64,000 nt of DNA from Clostridia bacterium (GTDB taxonomy: Bacteria > Bacillota_A > Clostridia > Christensenellales > Borkfalkiaceae): contig JAFTIG010000060.1 in NCBI GenBank assembly GCA_017457015.1, positions 4,002-68,001 on the forward strand. Direction: 5' to 3'. Every line of letters begins with the position of its first letter. Position 1 is the stretch's first letter. This document shows positions 52,859 through 61,925 of this stretch, piece by piece. The position numbers and the translations under genes are program-made. The notes under the pieces are model-generated. The model searched no databases. It was not told the origin of the DNA and saw nothing but the letters and a program-made list of their open reading frames with translations.

Positions 52859-52887
52859 TTGACATTTTAGTTTATTTGTACTATACT
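52859..52887 (+). promoter_or_regulatory. Promoter of dxs
   Basis: TTGACA (52859-52864), 17 bases, TATACT (52882-52887), about 66 bases before the ATG. The gap 52682-52952 holds this promoter and otherwise only AT-rich sequence. Confidence 0.75.
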
Positions 52888-52952
52888 ATAAACTGTATTA
52901 TAATAGAAAAGTATCGTCAAAAATCAAGATTAAAGATAAAAGCGGAGTTTTG

Positions 52953-54755
52953 ATGGGTTGTTTTAATGGTGAAAACCTAATAGATAAGGTTAAAAAACTG
53001 AATATTAAAGACCTTGATAATCTTGCGCAAGATATAAGGGAAGAAATTATTTCCACCACATACGAAAACGGTGGGCATTTGGCGTCAAATTTAGGAATCG
53101 TGGAAACTACGATTGCACTTTACAGAGTGTTTGATTTCCCAAAAGACAAACTGATTTTCGACGTGGGGCATCAATGCTACGCGCATAAAATTTTATCTGG
53201 TAGAGCAAAAGATTTTTCCACGATCAGAACGCACGGCGGACTATCGGGTTTTCCTGATATCACCGAGAGCGAGTACGACGCTTTTAGCGTGGGGCACGCA
53301 GGTACTTCTATGGCGGCAGGTATAGGCTACTGCAACGCGCGCGATAAAAAGGGCGAAGACTATTCGGTCGTTGCGGTCGTCGGCGACGGCTCTGTCGGCA
53401 ACGGGCTTAATCTTGAAGCGCTGTCGTCTTCAAACGTGAAACCCAAAAACTTTATCGTTATTCTAAACGATAACGGCATGAGTATATCTAAAAACAAGAA
53501 CGGGTTTTACCAACTCGTATCAAAGGGTACGACTAAGCGCGGTTATCTAGGCGGTAAAAAGGCAATAACCAAGATTTTTGGCAATTCTTTCGTTACGCGC
53601 GCTCTCGCTGCGTTTAGGAATTTTATAAAAAGGGTAATAAACAAAAACAGTTATTTTGAAAATCACGGCTTTAAGTACGTGGGCGTGGTAGACGGTAACG
53701 ATATAAAAGAACTGGTTGCAATATTAGAGCGCGTTAAGCGGGTTGCTAAAGATAGGGCGGTGCTCGTACACGTCAAAACGACCAAAGGCAAAGGTTATGA
53801 AAAGGCAGAAGCCAACGCCGACGTATATCACGGGGTAGGCGCGCATCTGCAAAATGACAGCGGTACGTTCTCTCTCGCGCTCGGGAATAAATTAAACGAG
53901 CTTATAGATAAGGATGAGAAAGTAGTAGCGATAACTGCAGCAATGAAAGACGGGACGGGGCTTAAAACGGTCGAAGAAAAATATCCTGAAAATTTCGTGG
54001 ACGTGGGCATTGCAGAAGAATACGCAGTTACTCTTGCGGCTGGTATGGCGGCAGGTGGACTAAAACCTTTCGTGGCGGTATACTCGACCTTTATGCAACG
54101 TGCGTACGATCAGATAGTTCACGACGTGTGTTTGCAGAATTTGCCCGTAGTATTTTGTCTTGACAGGGCAGGGCTCGTCGGTAAAGACGGCAAAACGCAT
54201 CAGGGCGTTTTCGATTTGAGTTTTTTAACTCACGTTCCAAACATGAACGTGTTTGCACCTAATAGCGTAGAAGAACTTGAAGATATTATAGATTACGCAA
54301 TAGAACTTAAAGCGCCAGTCGCTATAAGATATCCCAAGAACGCGGGTGTAACGGATGCACATACGTCAATCAAGAAAGAGTTGTGGCGCACCGTTAAAGA
54401 CGGGACGAAGGTTACTATATTAGCGGTAGGGCCTAACGCGCTTAAAGTTTCTACCGAATACGCAAAAAAACACGACGGCATGGGAGTGGTTTCGGCAAGG
54501 TCGATAAAACCGCTTGATGAAAAAGTGCTTGATAGAATCAAAGATACTGCAATCGTAACTGTTGAAGAAAACAGCGTTATAGGTGGTTTTGGCAGTATGG
54601 TAGCAGGATATTATAACGGCAAGGGCTTTATCGTGAAAATTAAAAACGTTGGGGTAAAGGATGAATTCGTCGGACACGGCGATATATCCGACCAGTTTGA
54701 AGAAAACGGCATTACCGAGAGCGGTATTGACGTCGCTATAAAACAGATGATTTGA
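52953..54755 (+). CDS. dxs: 1-deoxy-D-xylulose-5-phosphate synthase
   Basis: 600 residues from ATG 52953, with GCGGAG upstream. The thiamine diphosphate site is complete: DVGHQCYAHKIL near residue 70, VVGDGSVGNGLNLEALS near 146, and GIAEEYAVTLAAGMAAGG near 350 with the catalytic Glu. It makes DXP for the MEP isoprenoid pathway, which feeds undecaprenyl-phosphate, the lipid carrier of surface glycans. The following gene starts 20 bases later and makes a glycan precursor, so the two probably form an operon. Confidence 0.95.
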   Translation: MGCFNGENLIDKVKKLNIKDLDNLAQDIREEIISTTYENGGHLASNLGIVETTIALYRVFDFPKDKLIFDVGHQCYAHKILSGRAKDFSTIRTHGGLSGFPDITESEYDAFSVGHAGTSMAAGIGYCNARDKKGEDYSVVAVVGDGSVGNGLNLEALSSSNVKPKNFIVILNDNGMSISKNKNGFYQLVSKGTTKRGYLGGKKAITKIFGNSFVTRALAAFRNFIKRVINKNSYFENHGFKYVGVVDGNDIKELVAILERVKRVAKDRAVLVHVKTTKGKGYEKAEANADVYHGVGAHLQNDSGTFSLALGNKLNELIDKDEKVVAITAAMKDGTGLKTVEEKYPENFVDVGIAEEYAVTLAAGMAAGGLKPFVAVYSTFMQRAYDQIVHDVCLQNLPVVFCLDRAGLVGKDGKTHQGVFDLSFLTHVPNMNVFAPNSVEELEDIIDYAIELKAPVAIRYPKNAGVTDAHTSIKKELWRTVKDGTKVTILAVGPNALKVSTEYAKKHDGMGVVSARSIKPLDEKVLDRIKDTAIVTVEENSVIGGFGSMVAGYYNGKGFIVKIKNVGVKDEFVGHGDISDQFEENGITESGIDVAIKQMI

Positions 54756-54775
54756 TAATTGCAGGAGAGAGAAAG

Positions 54776-56605
54776 ATGAATAAATATTTGAAATCTTTTG
54801 TTTACATAATATTTGACGTGGTAGTTCTTGTAGCAATGAACTTATTGACGTTCGTCGTCTTGCGCGACAATATTGCCGCGTGCGTAGGCGAAGGTTGGCC
54901 TTTCCTTTTAGGGGAAATTGCTATCGTCGTCTTGCTTAACTTCTTATTTAAACTTTATACTGGGCTATGGAGTTACGCAGGTTTTTGGGAAGCGATAAGA
55001 ATAGGGTGTTCGGCGCTCATTACGTTGTTTTACAACATGGTCGTCGCAATCGTAGTCATAGGCTTTACGTTCGAGTGGGCGCTCATATCCACGATATGCA
55101 TATACGCTCTTATCTTTTTAAGTAGGTTTGCGTCAAGGATGGGGCATTCCGTACGTCAGTACAAGAGCATGCGTGATTACGGCGGTAATTTTACGAGAGT
55201 TATGATAATAGGTGCGGGCAACGCTTGCGCTGCGCTCATTAAAGAAATGCGCGATTCGGTAAGGTCAAAGATGAACCCCGTTTGTTTAATCGACGACGAT
55301 CCGAATAAGATAAATAGATACGTCAACGGCGTAAAAGTAGTAGGTACTACCGCACAAGTAGAGTTTTTTGCTAATAAATACAACGTTCAGGAAATAATCA
55401 TAGCAATACCGTCGGCAAGTAAAAAACTTATAAACCATTTAGTTTCGCAATGCCAAGCGGTGCCGTGTAAGATAAAAACTATACCGAGCATGTATCAACT
55501 TGCGTCGGGGCAAGTTTCGGTATCTGATATTAAAGAAGTTAGTATAGACGACCTTTTAGGGCGCGACCAAGTAAAGGTAAATCTCGACGAGATTATCGGT
55601 TACATAGAAGGCAAGACGGTGCTAGTTACGGGTGGCGGTGGATCTATCGGTAGCGAACTTTGCCGTCAGATAGCATCGCACAACCCCGAACAACTTATTA
55701 TACTCGATATATACGAGAATAACGCTTACGATATACAGCAAGAACTTTTAAGAAAAATTCCTAACCTTAATCTTTTGGTACTTATTGCAAGCGTTAGGGA
55801 CAAGAAGAAGATAGAGTCTATCTTTGAAACCTATAAACCGCAAATAGTATTCCACGCGGCGGCGCACAAGCACGTTCCGCTTATGGAAACCAGTCCTAAC
55901 GAAGCGGTAAAGAACAACGTTGGCGGTACGCTCAACGTTGCGGAAATGGCAGGAAAGTACGGCGCGGAAAGGTTTATACTTATAAGCACGGACAAGGCAG
56001 TTAACCCCACGAACATAATGGGCGCAACCAAGCGTATATGCGAAATGATTATTCAGACGATGGATAAAAAGTTCGATACCGAATATGTAGCGGTTAGATT
56101 TGGTAACGTTTTGGGCTCGAACGGATCGGTTATTCCGTTATTTAAAAAGCAGATAAAAGAAGGCGGACCGGTTACGGTTACGCATAAAGAAATAGTAAGG
56201 TACTTTATGACGATTCCCGAAGCGGTAAGTCTAGTGTTGCAAGCAGGGGCTTATGCTAAGGGTGGGGAAATTTTCGTTCTTGACATGGGCGATCCGGTAA
56301 GAATTTACGACCTTGCGGAAAATATGATAAGACTTTCGGGTTTTGAACCGCACGAAGATATAGAGATAAAGGTAACGGGACTACGCCCCGGTGAAAAACT
56401 TTATGAAGAAAGACTTATGGAAGAAGAAGGTCTTACACAGACGGAGAATAAAATGATTTCCATAGGCAAGCCTTTGGAAATCGACGAGAAGAATTTATTC
56501 AGTAAGTTAAAGCAACTTGAGAAAGAAGCGGTTGCAGAGACGGATAAAATGAAAGAACTCGTTCACGAACTCGTTCCGACTTATAAAATCGATACGAGAA
56601 ATTAA
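54776..56605 (+). CDS. Membrane nucleotide-sugar dehydratase, FlaA1/CapD/WbpM family
   Basis: 609 residues from ATG 54776, with GCAGGAGAG upstream. Four N-terminal membrane helices (about 8-105), a CoA-binding-like Rossmann domain (about 135-255), then an extended SDR domain with TGGGGSIGSELCRQI near 283, FHAAAHKHVPLME and ISTDKAVNPTNIMGATKR. WbpM-type proteins are UDP-GlcNAc 4,6-dehydratases that begin synthesis of N-acetylated 6-deoxysugars such as QuiNAc or FucNAc for surface polysaccharide. Its stop overlaps that of the convergent wzy-like gene by 4 bases. Confidence 0.92.
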   Translation: MNKYLKSFVYIIFDVVVLVAMNLLTFVVLRDNIAACVGEGWPFLLGEIAIVVLLNFLFKLYTGLWSYAGFWEAIRIGCSALITLFYNMVVAIVVIGFTFEWALISTICIYALIFLSRFASRMGHSVRQYKSMRDYGGNFTRVMIIGAGNACAALIKEMRDSVRSKMNPVCLIDDDPNKINRYVNGVKVVGTTAQVEFFANKYNVQEIIIAIPSASKKLINHLVSQCQAVPCKIKTIPSMYQLASGQVSVSDIKEVSIDDLLGRDQVKVNLDEIIGYIEGKTVLVTGGGGSIGSELCRQIASHNPEQLIILDIYENNAYDIQQELLRKIPNLNLLVLIASVRDKKKIESIFETYKPQIVFHAAAHKHVPLMETSPNEAVKNNVGGTLNVAEMAGKYGAERFILISTDKAVNPTNIMGATKRICEMIIQTMDKKFDTEYVAVRFGNVLGSNGSVIPLFKKQIKEGGPVTVTHKEIVRYFMTIPEAVSLVLQAGAYAKGGEIFVLDMGDPVRIYDLAENMIRLSGFEPHEDIEIKVTGLRPGEKLYEERLMEEEGLTQTENKMISIGKPLEIDEKNLFSKLKQLEKEAVAETDKMKELVHELVPTYKIDTRN

Positions 56606-58029
56606 TTGAATTTGCGTTTATAAAATTGCGTTAAAAGTGGCAGCGGCTTATCGTCGCTGTCATTTTTATTAGTTATACCGCACACTGAGATCATAGTGGT
56701 CATATATATGAGAATAATATTGACTTCACTGTTTTCTATAATCCCGTAAACGGCAAAGATTACAAACGACAAGAGTACGAATTTACCGAATACAGTGCCG
56801 TTTGAAGTTATAAGTTTAATTCTTGCAACGTAGTAAAGGACGTACGCTAAAAGTCCTACGATACCGGCGCATGCAAGGACGTGGAAGAAAGTAGAGTGAT
56901 AGTATCCACGGAAAAAGTTATTGTCGTAAAGTGATAATTTGTAACTGCCGTATCCGTATCCTGCGCCGAAAACGGGGTTTTCAAGGAAACGGTCGATTGC
57001 GCTATTATAGGCGATAGAACGCCTGTTATCGACGGACGCCTTCGATAACAGTGCGGTCAAAAAATCAAACTTGAACGCAATCAAATATCCTATGGCGAGC
57101 ACCGCGCCCGTTATTAAAATAACGTAAAAGATTTTGAGCGGTTTGTAGTTGCGTTTATATACGTTTGTCATAAGGAAAAACATTATCACGGGCGTAAATC
57201 CTAAAAGAACTGCCATCGAGCCTTCGCTTGCGGTAAAGATTATAGAGCCGTATAAAAACAATAGTTCAATAATTCCGTAGCGCAATTTTTTTGCGCTTGT
57301 CATAAGATAGCAACAAACGGGCACGGCGATTATTATAAGATTTGCGACGTGGTTTACGTTTGCCCAGCAAAAACCGGGGAAGGAAAATTCAATATAGCCG
57401 TGAATTTTGACGTGTGCGGTAGCGTAAAGAAGTTGCATGCACGCAAGGTTTATTGCCGTTAAAAAACAAAAGCAAAAATATTTTCTTAAATCGACTCTGC
57501 CGTTTGTCTTTAGGTTATTTAAGAGTAAAAAGTGTATGGCGGCAGGCACTAACCCCGCAATGAAAAGATTTGCCATGCCCGAACTGAAATTGTTCAAAAA
57601 TTTCTCACCTAATCCGCCCAAGAATAAAAGAACGAACAAGCATATACAAACGATTAAAAATTTATCTACGCGCCATTTTTGTATAGGGTAAATTATGAAA
57701 TGCGCAACGAGAGCAACTGCAAAAATTGCAAAGCAGATAATACAAGGTATTGCCGATTGTAGTGAAGAAAACATTTCCACGGAATTTCTAAACGACATAG
57801 GCAGAATAAAAAGAGCGGGGATTATCGGTGCAAAGTCATCGTAAACTAAAAGCACGAAACACGCCGTTAAAAGGACGAATATAAATCCTAGAAGTTGAAC
57901 GTCCATAGTCCAAAAAAGCAGAACTATTAGCGCCATATATACGGGGTAGAAAGGTCCGTAAAAGAAATTTTCAGTTTTTTTTCGTGCGGCTAAAATTTTG
58001 CCGTTTAAATTTAATCTTAAAGTAAACAT
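56602..58029 (-). CDS. O-antigen ligase/Wzy-like membrane protein
   Basis: 475 residues from ATG 58029. About 11-12 hydrophobic segments and a larger outer loop before the last helices with ENPVFGAGYGYGSYKL and YYHSTFFHVLACAGIVGLLAYVLY, the pattern of the Wzy/WaaL family (the HSTFF with His and the GxGxG run). It polymerises or transfers a lipid-linked glycan. A longer frame to 58128 contains the -10 box, so it is unlikely. The predicted transcript start lies at or next to this ATG, making the mRNA possibly leaderless. It stands opposite to its neighbours. Confidence 0.82.
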   Translation of the reverse strand: MFTLRLNLNGKILAARKKTENFFYGPFYPVYMALIVLLFWTMDVQLLGFIFVLLTACFVLLVYDDFAPIIPALFILPMSFRNSVEMFSSLQSAIPCIICFAIFAVALVAHFIIYPIQKWRVDKFLIVCICLFVLLFLGGLGEKFLNNFSSGMANLFIAGLVPAAIHFLLLNNLKTNGRVDLRKYFCFCFLTAINLACMQLLYATAHVKIHGYIEFSFPGFCWANVNHVANLIIIAVPVCCYLMTSAKKLRYGIIELLFLYGSIIFTASEGSMAVLLGFTPVIMFFLMTNVYKRNYKPLKIFYVILITGAVLAIGYLIAFKFDFLTALLSKASVDNRRSIAYNSAIDRFLENPVFGAGYGYGSYKLSLYDNNFFRGYYHSTFFHVLACAGIVGLLAYVLYYVARIKLITSNGTVFGKFVLLSFVIFAVYGIIENSEVNIILIYMTTMISVCGITNKNDSDDKPLPLLTQFYKRKFN

Positions 58030-58035
58030 GCCTAA

Positions 58036-58064
58036 ATTATAGCATAAACGCCGTTTAATAGCAA
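58036..58064 (-). promoter_or_regulatory. Promoter of the Wzy-like gene, 6 bases before its start codon
   Basis: On the minus strand TTGCTA (58064-58059), 17 bases, TATAAT (58041-58036), then TTAGGC and the ATG. Transcription should start at or within one or two bases of the ATG. Confidence 0.6.
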
Positions 58065-58114
58065 GATAAATATAACTTTTAAGGCGATTTTTGCAAAAAC
58101 TGTTCAAAAAAGGT

Positions 58115-58142
58115 TTGCACACGGTCAAATCTATGGTATACT
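58115..58142 (+). promoter_or_regulatory. Promoter of the ABC exporter gene
   Basis: TTGCAC (58115-58120), 16 bases, TATACT (58137-58142). A GGAAAG ribosome-binding site precedes the ATG at 58208. Confidence 0.6.
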
Positions 58143-58207
58143 ATAATCGGCGTTTTTTAGGACGCGAAACTCAAAAGTTTATTTATTAATAAATAAAAGG
58201 AAAGAAA

Positions 58208-59866
58208 ATGAGAACGTCCGCATCTGTAAAATGGTTATGGCAAAAATCCAAAAAGCAACGCGTGAAAATGCTCGTGCTTATTTTAGCCAACGCCTTTTTC
58301 TCAATGCTGTCCATTGCCTTTGCCTTTTTAATGAAAGAAATTATAGACAGCGCGTCCGAATATCACGATTTAAATAGACTGATTGCCTTTTCTATAGGGA
58401 TAGCAGGGGTAGTAATACTTCAATTCGTTTTCAGAATTTTGATTAACGGACTTTCCGCACATATAACGGCAAGGCTAGAAATGGATTATAAAACGGGACT
58501 TTTTAAATCCATACTCGGCAAAAAGCACGAAAAGATTACTACATATCACAGCGGAGAACTGTTAAATCGTTTAACTAGCGACGTAACCATCGTTGCCGAC
58601 GGCGTGGCGAGTATAATACCCACGGTCGTTTCGGCGTTCGCAAGGCTTATATGCGCAGTCGTTGCACTCGTTATTTTAGACTGGATATTCGCAGTGGCGT
58701 TTACCGTTGCAGGACTCATGGTTTTTTTGACTATATCTTTGCTACGCGGTAAACTCAAAAGTCTACATAAACGCACGCAGGAAACGGATGGAAAGGTTCG
58801 TTCGTTTATGCAAGAGTGTATCGAGAACTTATTGGCGGTAAAAGTCTTTTCGGTAAACGACAGGATTGAAAAACAGGCAACCGATCTACAAGAAAGAAAT
58901 TTTAAGATAAAGATGCAGAGAAGAAATTATTCGGTCGTCGGGCACGCCGTGTATAATTTTATTTTCAGCGCAGGGTATCTATTCGCGTTAATCTACGGTG
59001 GAATAAAGATTCTTAACGATCCGCTCTTTACTTACGGTGCGCTCTCTGCAATACTTCAACTTGTAAACAACGTTCAAGTACCGTTTGCGTCGCTGTCTAA
59101 CGTTTTGCCAAAGTATTATTCTATGATAGCGTCGACCGAGCGTCTTATAGAGATAGAAAATATAGAAGACGAACAGCACGGCGATCTATTAGATAGGGAC
59201 GGCGTGTACGCTAAAATGAAAGGAATAGTTGCGGACCAAGTAGATTTTACTTACGATAGGGACAAAATCTTAAAGGACGCTAGCGTGTATATAAACAAGG
59301 GGGATTTCGTCGCTATAACTGGAACGTCGGGTGTTGGCAAAAGTACGCTTATCAAACTTATGCTCGGTGTTTATCCTACCGACAGTGGCTCTGTGTATAT
59401 TGATACTGAAGACGGAAAAGTTTTGCTCGACAGTACCACTCGTTCGCTATTTTCGTACGTTCCGCAAGGCAATATGTTATTTAGCGGTACACTTAAAGAC
59501 AACGTGACCTTTATTCGTGCGGATGCTAGTGAAGACGAGATTAACTTTGCGCTAAAGGTAAGTTGTGCGGACGAGTTCATTTCCGCTTTGCCGAACGGAC
59601 TTGACACAGAAGTCGGTGAAAACGGTGTAGGATTATCGGAAGGACAAGTTCAACGCATAGCGATTGCGCGTGCGATACTCACTAAAGCACCCGTGATTTT
59701 ACTCGACGAAGCGACCAGCGCGCTCGACGAGATGACCGAAGCGAAAGTTTTGGATAATTTAAAGGCTTTAGAAGACGTAACGCTTATAATAGTTTCGCAT
59801 AAAAAGGCGGCTCTCGGCATTTGTAATAGGCGCATACGCATAGAAAATAAAAAGATTAAAGAATAA
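58208..59866 (+). CDS. ABC exporter, fused transmembrane domain and ATPase
   Basis: 552 residues. The N-terminal half is an ABC1-type transmembrane domain with about six helices. The ATPase (about 335-550) has GTSGVGKSTL (Walker A), the Q-loop in SYVPQGNMLF, LSEGQVQRIAIARA (signature with Glu for the usual Gly), VILLDEATSALD and IVSHK (Lys where the switch His has Asp after it). This is a type IV exporter half-transporter that would work as a dimer. Placement in the polysaccharide region suggests a lipid-linked glycan or peptide, but the substrate is unknown. Confidence 0.92.
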   Translation: MRTSASVKWLWQKSKKQRVKMLVLILANAFFSMLSIAFAFLMKEIIDSASEYHDLNRLIAFSIGIAGVVILQFVFRILINGLSAHITARLEMDYKTGLFKSILGKKHEKITTYHSGELLNRLTSDVTIVADGVASIIPTVVSAFARLICAVVALVILDWIFAVAFTVAGLMVFLTISLLRGKLKSLHKRTQETDGKVRSFMQECIENLLAVKVFSVNDRIEKQATDLQERNFKIKMQRRNYSVVGHAVYNFIFSAGYLFALIYGGIKILNDPLFTYGALSAILQLVNNVQVPFASLSNVLPKYYSMIASTERLIEIENIEDEQHGDLLDRDGVYAKMKGIVADQVDFTYDRDKILKDASVYINKGDFVAITGTSGVGKSTLIKLMLGVYPTDSGSVYIDTEDGKVLLDSTTRSLFSYVPQGNMLFSGTLKDNVTFIRADASEDEINFALKVSCADEFISALPNGLDTEVGENGVGLSEGQVQRIAIARAILTKAPVILLDEATSALDEMTEAKVLDNLKALEDVTLIIVSHKKAALGICNRRIRIENKKIKE

Positions 59867-59913
59867 TTTTTTGATAAATTTTAACCTAATGGCTAAAATG
59901 GTGTAAATTAAAT

Positions 59914-59941
59914 TTGATTTTTTAAATATTTGTGATACAAT
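59914..59941 (+). promoter_or_regulatory. Promoter of the NahK-wzz operon
   Basis: TTGATT (59914-59919), 16 bases, TACAAT (59936-59941) with TG just upstream (extended -10). A 6-bp stem (TAGCAA/TTGCTA, 59949-59967) lies in the leader just before AAGGGAG. Confidence 0.6.
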
Positions 59942-59984
59942 ATTACGGTAGCAAACTTTGGTTGCTATTAAGGGAGAAAGAATT

Positions 59985-61079
59985 GTGACGATAAAAGATA
60001 TCTGCGCACTCTTTGATATTGGCGGAAAGTATATCGGGTGTGAAGAAATAGTGTCGGGGAACATTAACTGCACTTATAGAGTTAGGTTTGTTCGTGACGG
60101 TGAAAAGAAATCTTATATAATTCAGCGTATAAATAAGACGGTATTTAAAGAGCCGGAAAAGGTAATGGACAACATCGTTCGCGTTACCCAACATATCCGC
60201 ATGAATATCGTAAATGAAAAACTTTCCACTAAAACGGGCGTGCTTCGCGCTTTCTATTCAAGGGAAGACGACGAGCCGTACATAATCGACGATCGCGGAG
60301 ATTATTGGCGTTGTTACCGCTATATACCGAACTCGATTACTTACGATACTTGCGACGATTTAACTATTATCCGCCGTGCAGGGAAAGCGTTTGGCAAATT
60401 TCAAAACTATCTAAAAGATTTTCCTGCGAAAACTTTGTTTATTACTATACCTGATTTTCACGACACCAAGAAAAGGTATAAGGCTTTTCACGACGCGATT
60501 AAAGAAAATCCATTAAATAGGGTTAACAAGGTTAAAGAAGAGATAGACGCGCTTTTATCTTTTGAAGACGACGCTTGTATCTTGCAAAATTATCTTGACA
60601 GTGACAAAATACCTTATAGGGTTACGCATAACGACACCAAGTGCAACAACGTAAGTTTTGATAAAGACACGGGTGAAGCGCTTGCAGTGCTCGATTTGGA
60701 TACGGTTATGCCGGGTGCGATAGCACATGATTTCGGCGATGCGATACGTTTTATCGCAAACACCGTTATAGAAGATTATCCGCACGTTGAAGACGTGGCG
60801 TTAGATATCGACAAGTTTGAAGCGTTTACTAAAGGTTTCGTCTGCGAAATAAAAGATTCTATTACCGACCTTGAAAAACAGACGCTTAATCTTGGGGTAT
60901 TTACGATGACGGTAGAACTTGCGGTAAGGTTTTTAACCGACTATATACTTGGCGATGGGTATTTTAAGACCAAATATCCAGGACACAACGTTGACCGTGC
61001 TAAAAATCAGATAGCACTTGCAACGGATATTAAAGGAAAAAGAAAAGAAATGGATGAGATTGTAAAAAAATATCTCTAG
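59985..61079 (+). CDS. N-acetylhexosamine 1-kinase (NahK)-like sugar kinase
   Basis: 364 residues from GTG 59985, with AAGGGAG upstream. Kinase fold of the aminoglycoside phosphotransferase superfamily: RYIPNSITYDT near the hinge, VTHNDTKCNNV (catalytic loop) and VLDLDTVMPGAIAHDFGDAIRF (metal-binding loop and following helix). The last two match the NahK subgroup of bifidobacteria, which phosphorylates GlcNAc/GalNAc at C1 for UDP-sugar formation, rather than true antibiotic kinases. The two Wzz-like genes follow 9 bases later, so it may supply the amino-sugar for the glycan. Confidence 0.82.
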   Translation: MTIKDICALFDIGGKYIGCEEIVSGNINCTYRVRFVRDGEKKSYIIQRINKTVFKEPEKVMDNIVRVTQHIRMNIVNEKLSTKTGVLRAFYSREDDEPYIIDDRGDYWRCYRYIPNSITYDTCDDLTIIRRAGKAFGKFQNYLKDFPAKTLFITIPDFHDTKKRYKAFHDAIKENPLNRVNKVKEEIDALLSFEDDACILQNYLDSDKIPYRVTHNDTKCNNVSFDKDTGEALAVLDLDTVMPGAIAHDFGDAIRFIANTVIEDYPHVEDVALDIDKFEAFTKGFVCEIKDSITDLEKQTLNLGVFTMTVELAVRFLTDYILGDGYFKTKYPGHNVDRAKNQIALATDIKGKRKEMDEIVKKYL

Positions 61080-61088
61080 GAGACTTAC

Positions 61089-61925
61089 ATGGAAGAACGT
61101 AGAATTGAAGACAGCAGCGGCGGGTTTATCCGTGAAGCACTGTACGTTTTAAGAAGGAACTTGATTTTAATGCTCGTAGTCGTTATTCTTGTAACGGCAA
61201 TCGGTGCAGTTTTTGCTTACGTTAGAAAACCCGACTATACTGCAAGCGTTAAAATTTCCTTTCAAGCAGAAATAGTTGATAAAACGTCGCCTTCTACACA
61301 AATTACTTACGATATTAACGCAATGCGTGCTTATATTGATACTGTAGTAGATTTTGTAGATGAAGGCGTGGTCGTTGATAGGGCAAATTATTATTATACC
61401 CGTTGGTTAGATGAAAAGGCAGAAGGAATGAAGTTGAACACTTTCCTTTCAAAAGTTGACGAGTACGCGCCTTATACGGAGTATACGGAAGTTGACGACG
61501 CTTATTATTCGAGTGGAAGAGTAGGCGTGTCTACTACTGTAACGGAAAATGCAACGCAGTTCGTTTTTTCGGTGCGTTACGCAGATAAGAACGTAGACGT
61601 AGCCGTTGAAAAAACGCAGATTTTGGCGGCGGCGTTCTCAAAAGAGATATGTTCGGAATCGGCTAGTGGAAACAAGTATTTCAGTGATCTTAATATATCG
61701 GTAAAAAGCCTTGGTTTAGAAAGCGTAAGTATGGATATATCCAAGATAATGATTATAGTTATAGCGTTTATTTTAGGTGTGTTCCTTGCGATTGCAGTAG
61801 CGTATATTAAGAATCTTTTAGATAATACAGTTAAGAGTAAAGAAGATTTGGAAAGGACGACTGGAGTAAAAGTCTTATCGGCAATAAACTATCAAGGAGG
61901 GGAATCGCATCATGGCAAACGGTAA
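61089..61925 (+). CDS. Wzz/CpsC-like polysaccharide co-polymerase, first
   Basis: 278 residues: a membrane helix at about 25-46, an outer domain, a second helix at about 218-240, and a cytoplasmic tail with LDNTVKSKEDLERTTGVKVL, the usual PCP-2 ending. No kinase domain is fused, as in Firmicutes CpsC/CapA. Such a protein activates a BY-kinase and sets chain length; the candidate kinase is at 18436. The end overlaps the next wzz-like gene by 14 bases. Confidence 0.9.
   Translation: MEERRIEDSSGGFIREALYVLRRNLILMLVVVILVTAIGAVFAYVRKPDYTASVKISFQAEIVDKTSPSTQITYDINAMRAYIDTVVDFVDEGVVVDRANYYYTRWLDEKAEGMKLNTFLSKVDEYAPYTEYTEVDDAYYSSGRVGVSTTVTENATQFVFSVRYADKNVDVAVEKTQILAAAFSKEICSESASGNKYFSDLNISVKSLGLESVSMDISKIMIIVIAFILGVFLAIAVAYIKNLLDNTVKSKEDLERTTGVKVLSAINYQGGESHHGKR

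Noticed and set aside
56602..56605. Overlapping stop codons of two convergent genes as evidence of a wrong stop
   Set aside because: Both stop codons are clear in frame and both proteins end at family-typical length; close convergent ends are common in this window.
59985..61079. Aminoglycoside resistance gene
   Set aside because: The catalytic and metal-loop residues match N-acetylhexosamine kinases better, and the gene is in a polysaccharide operon.
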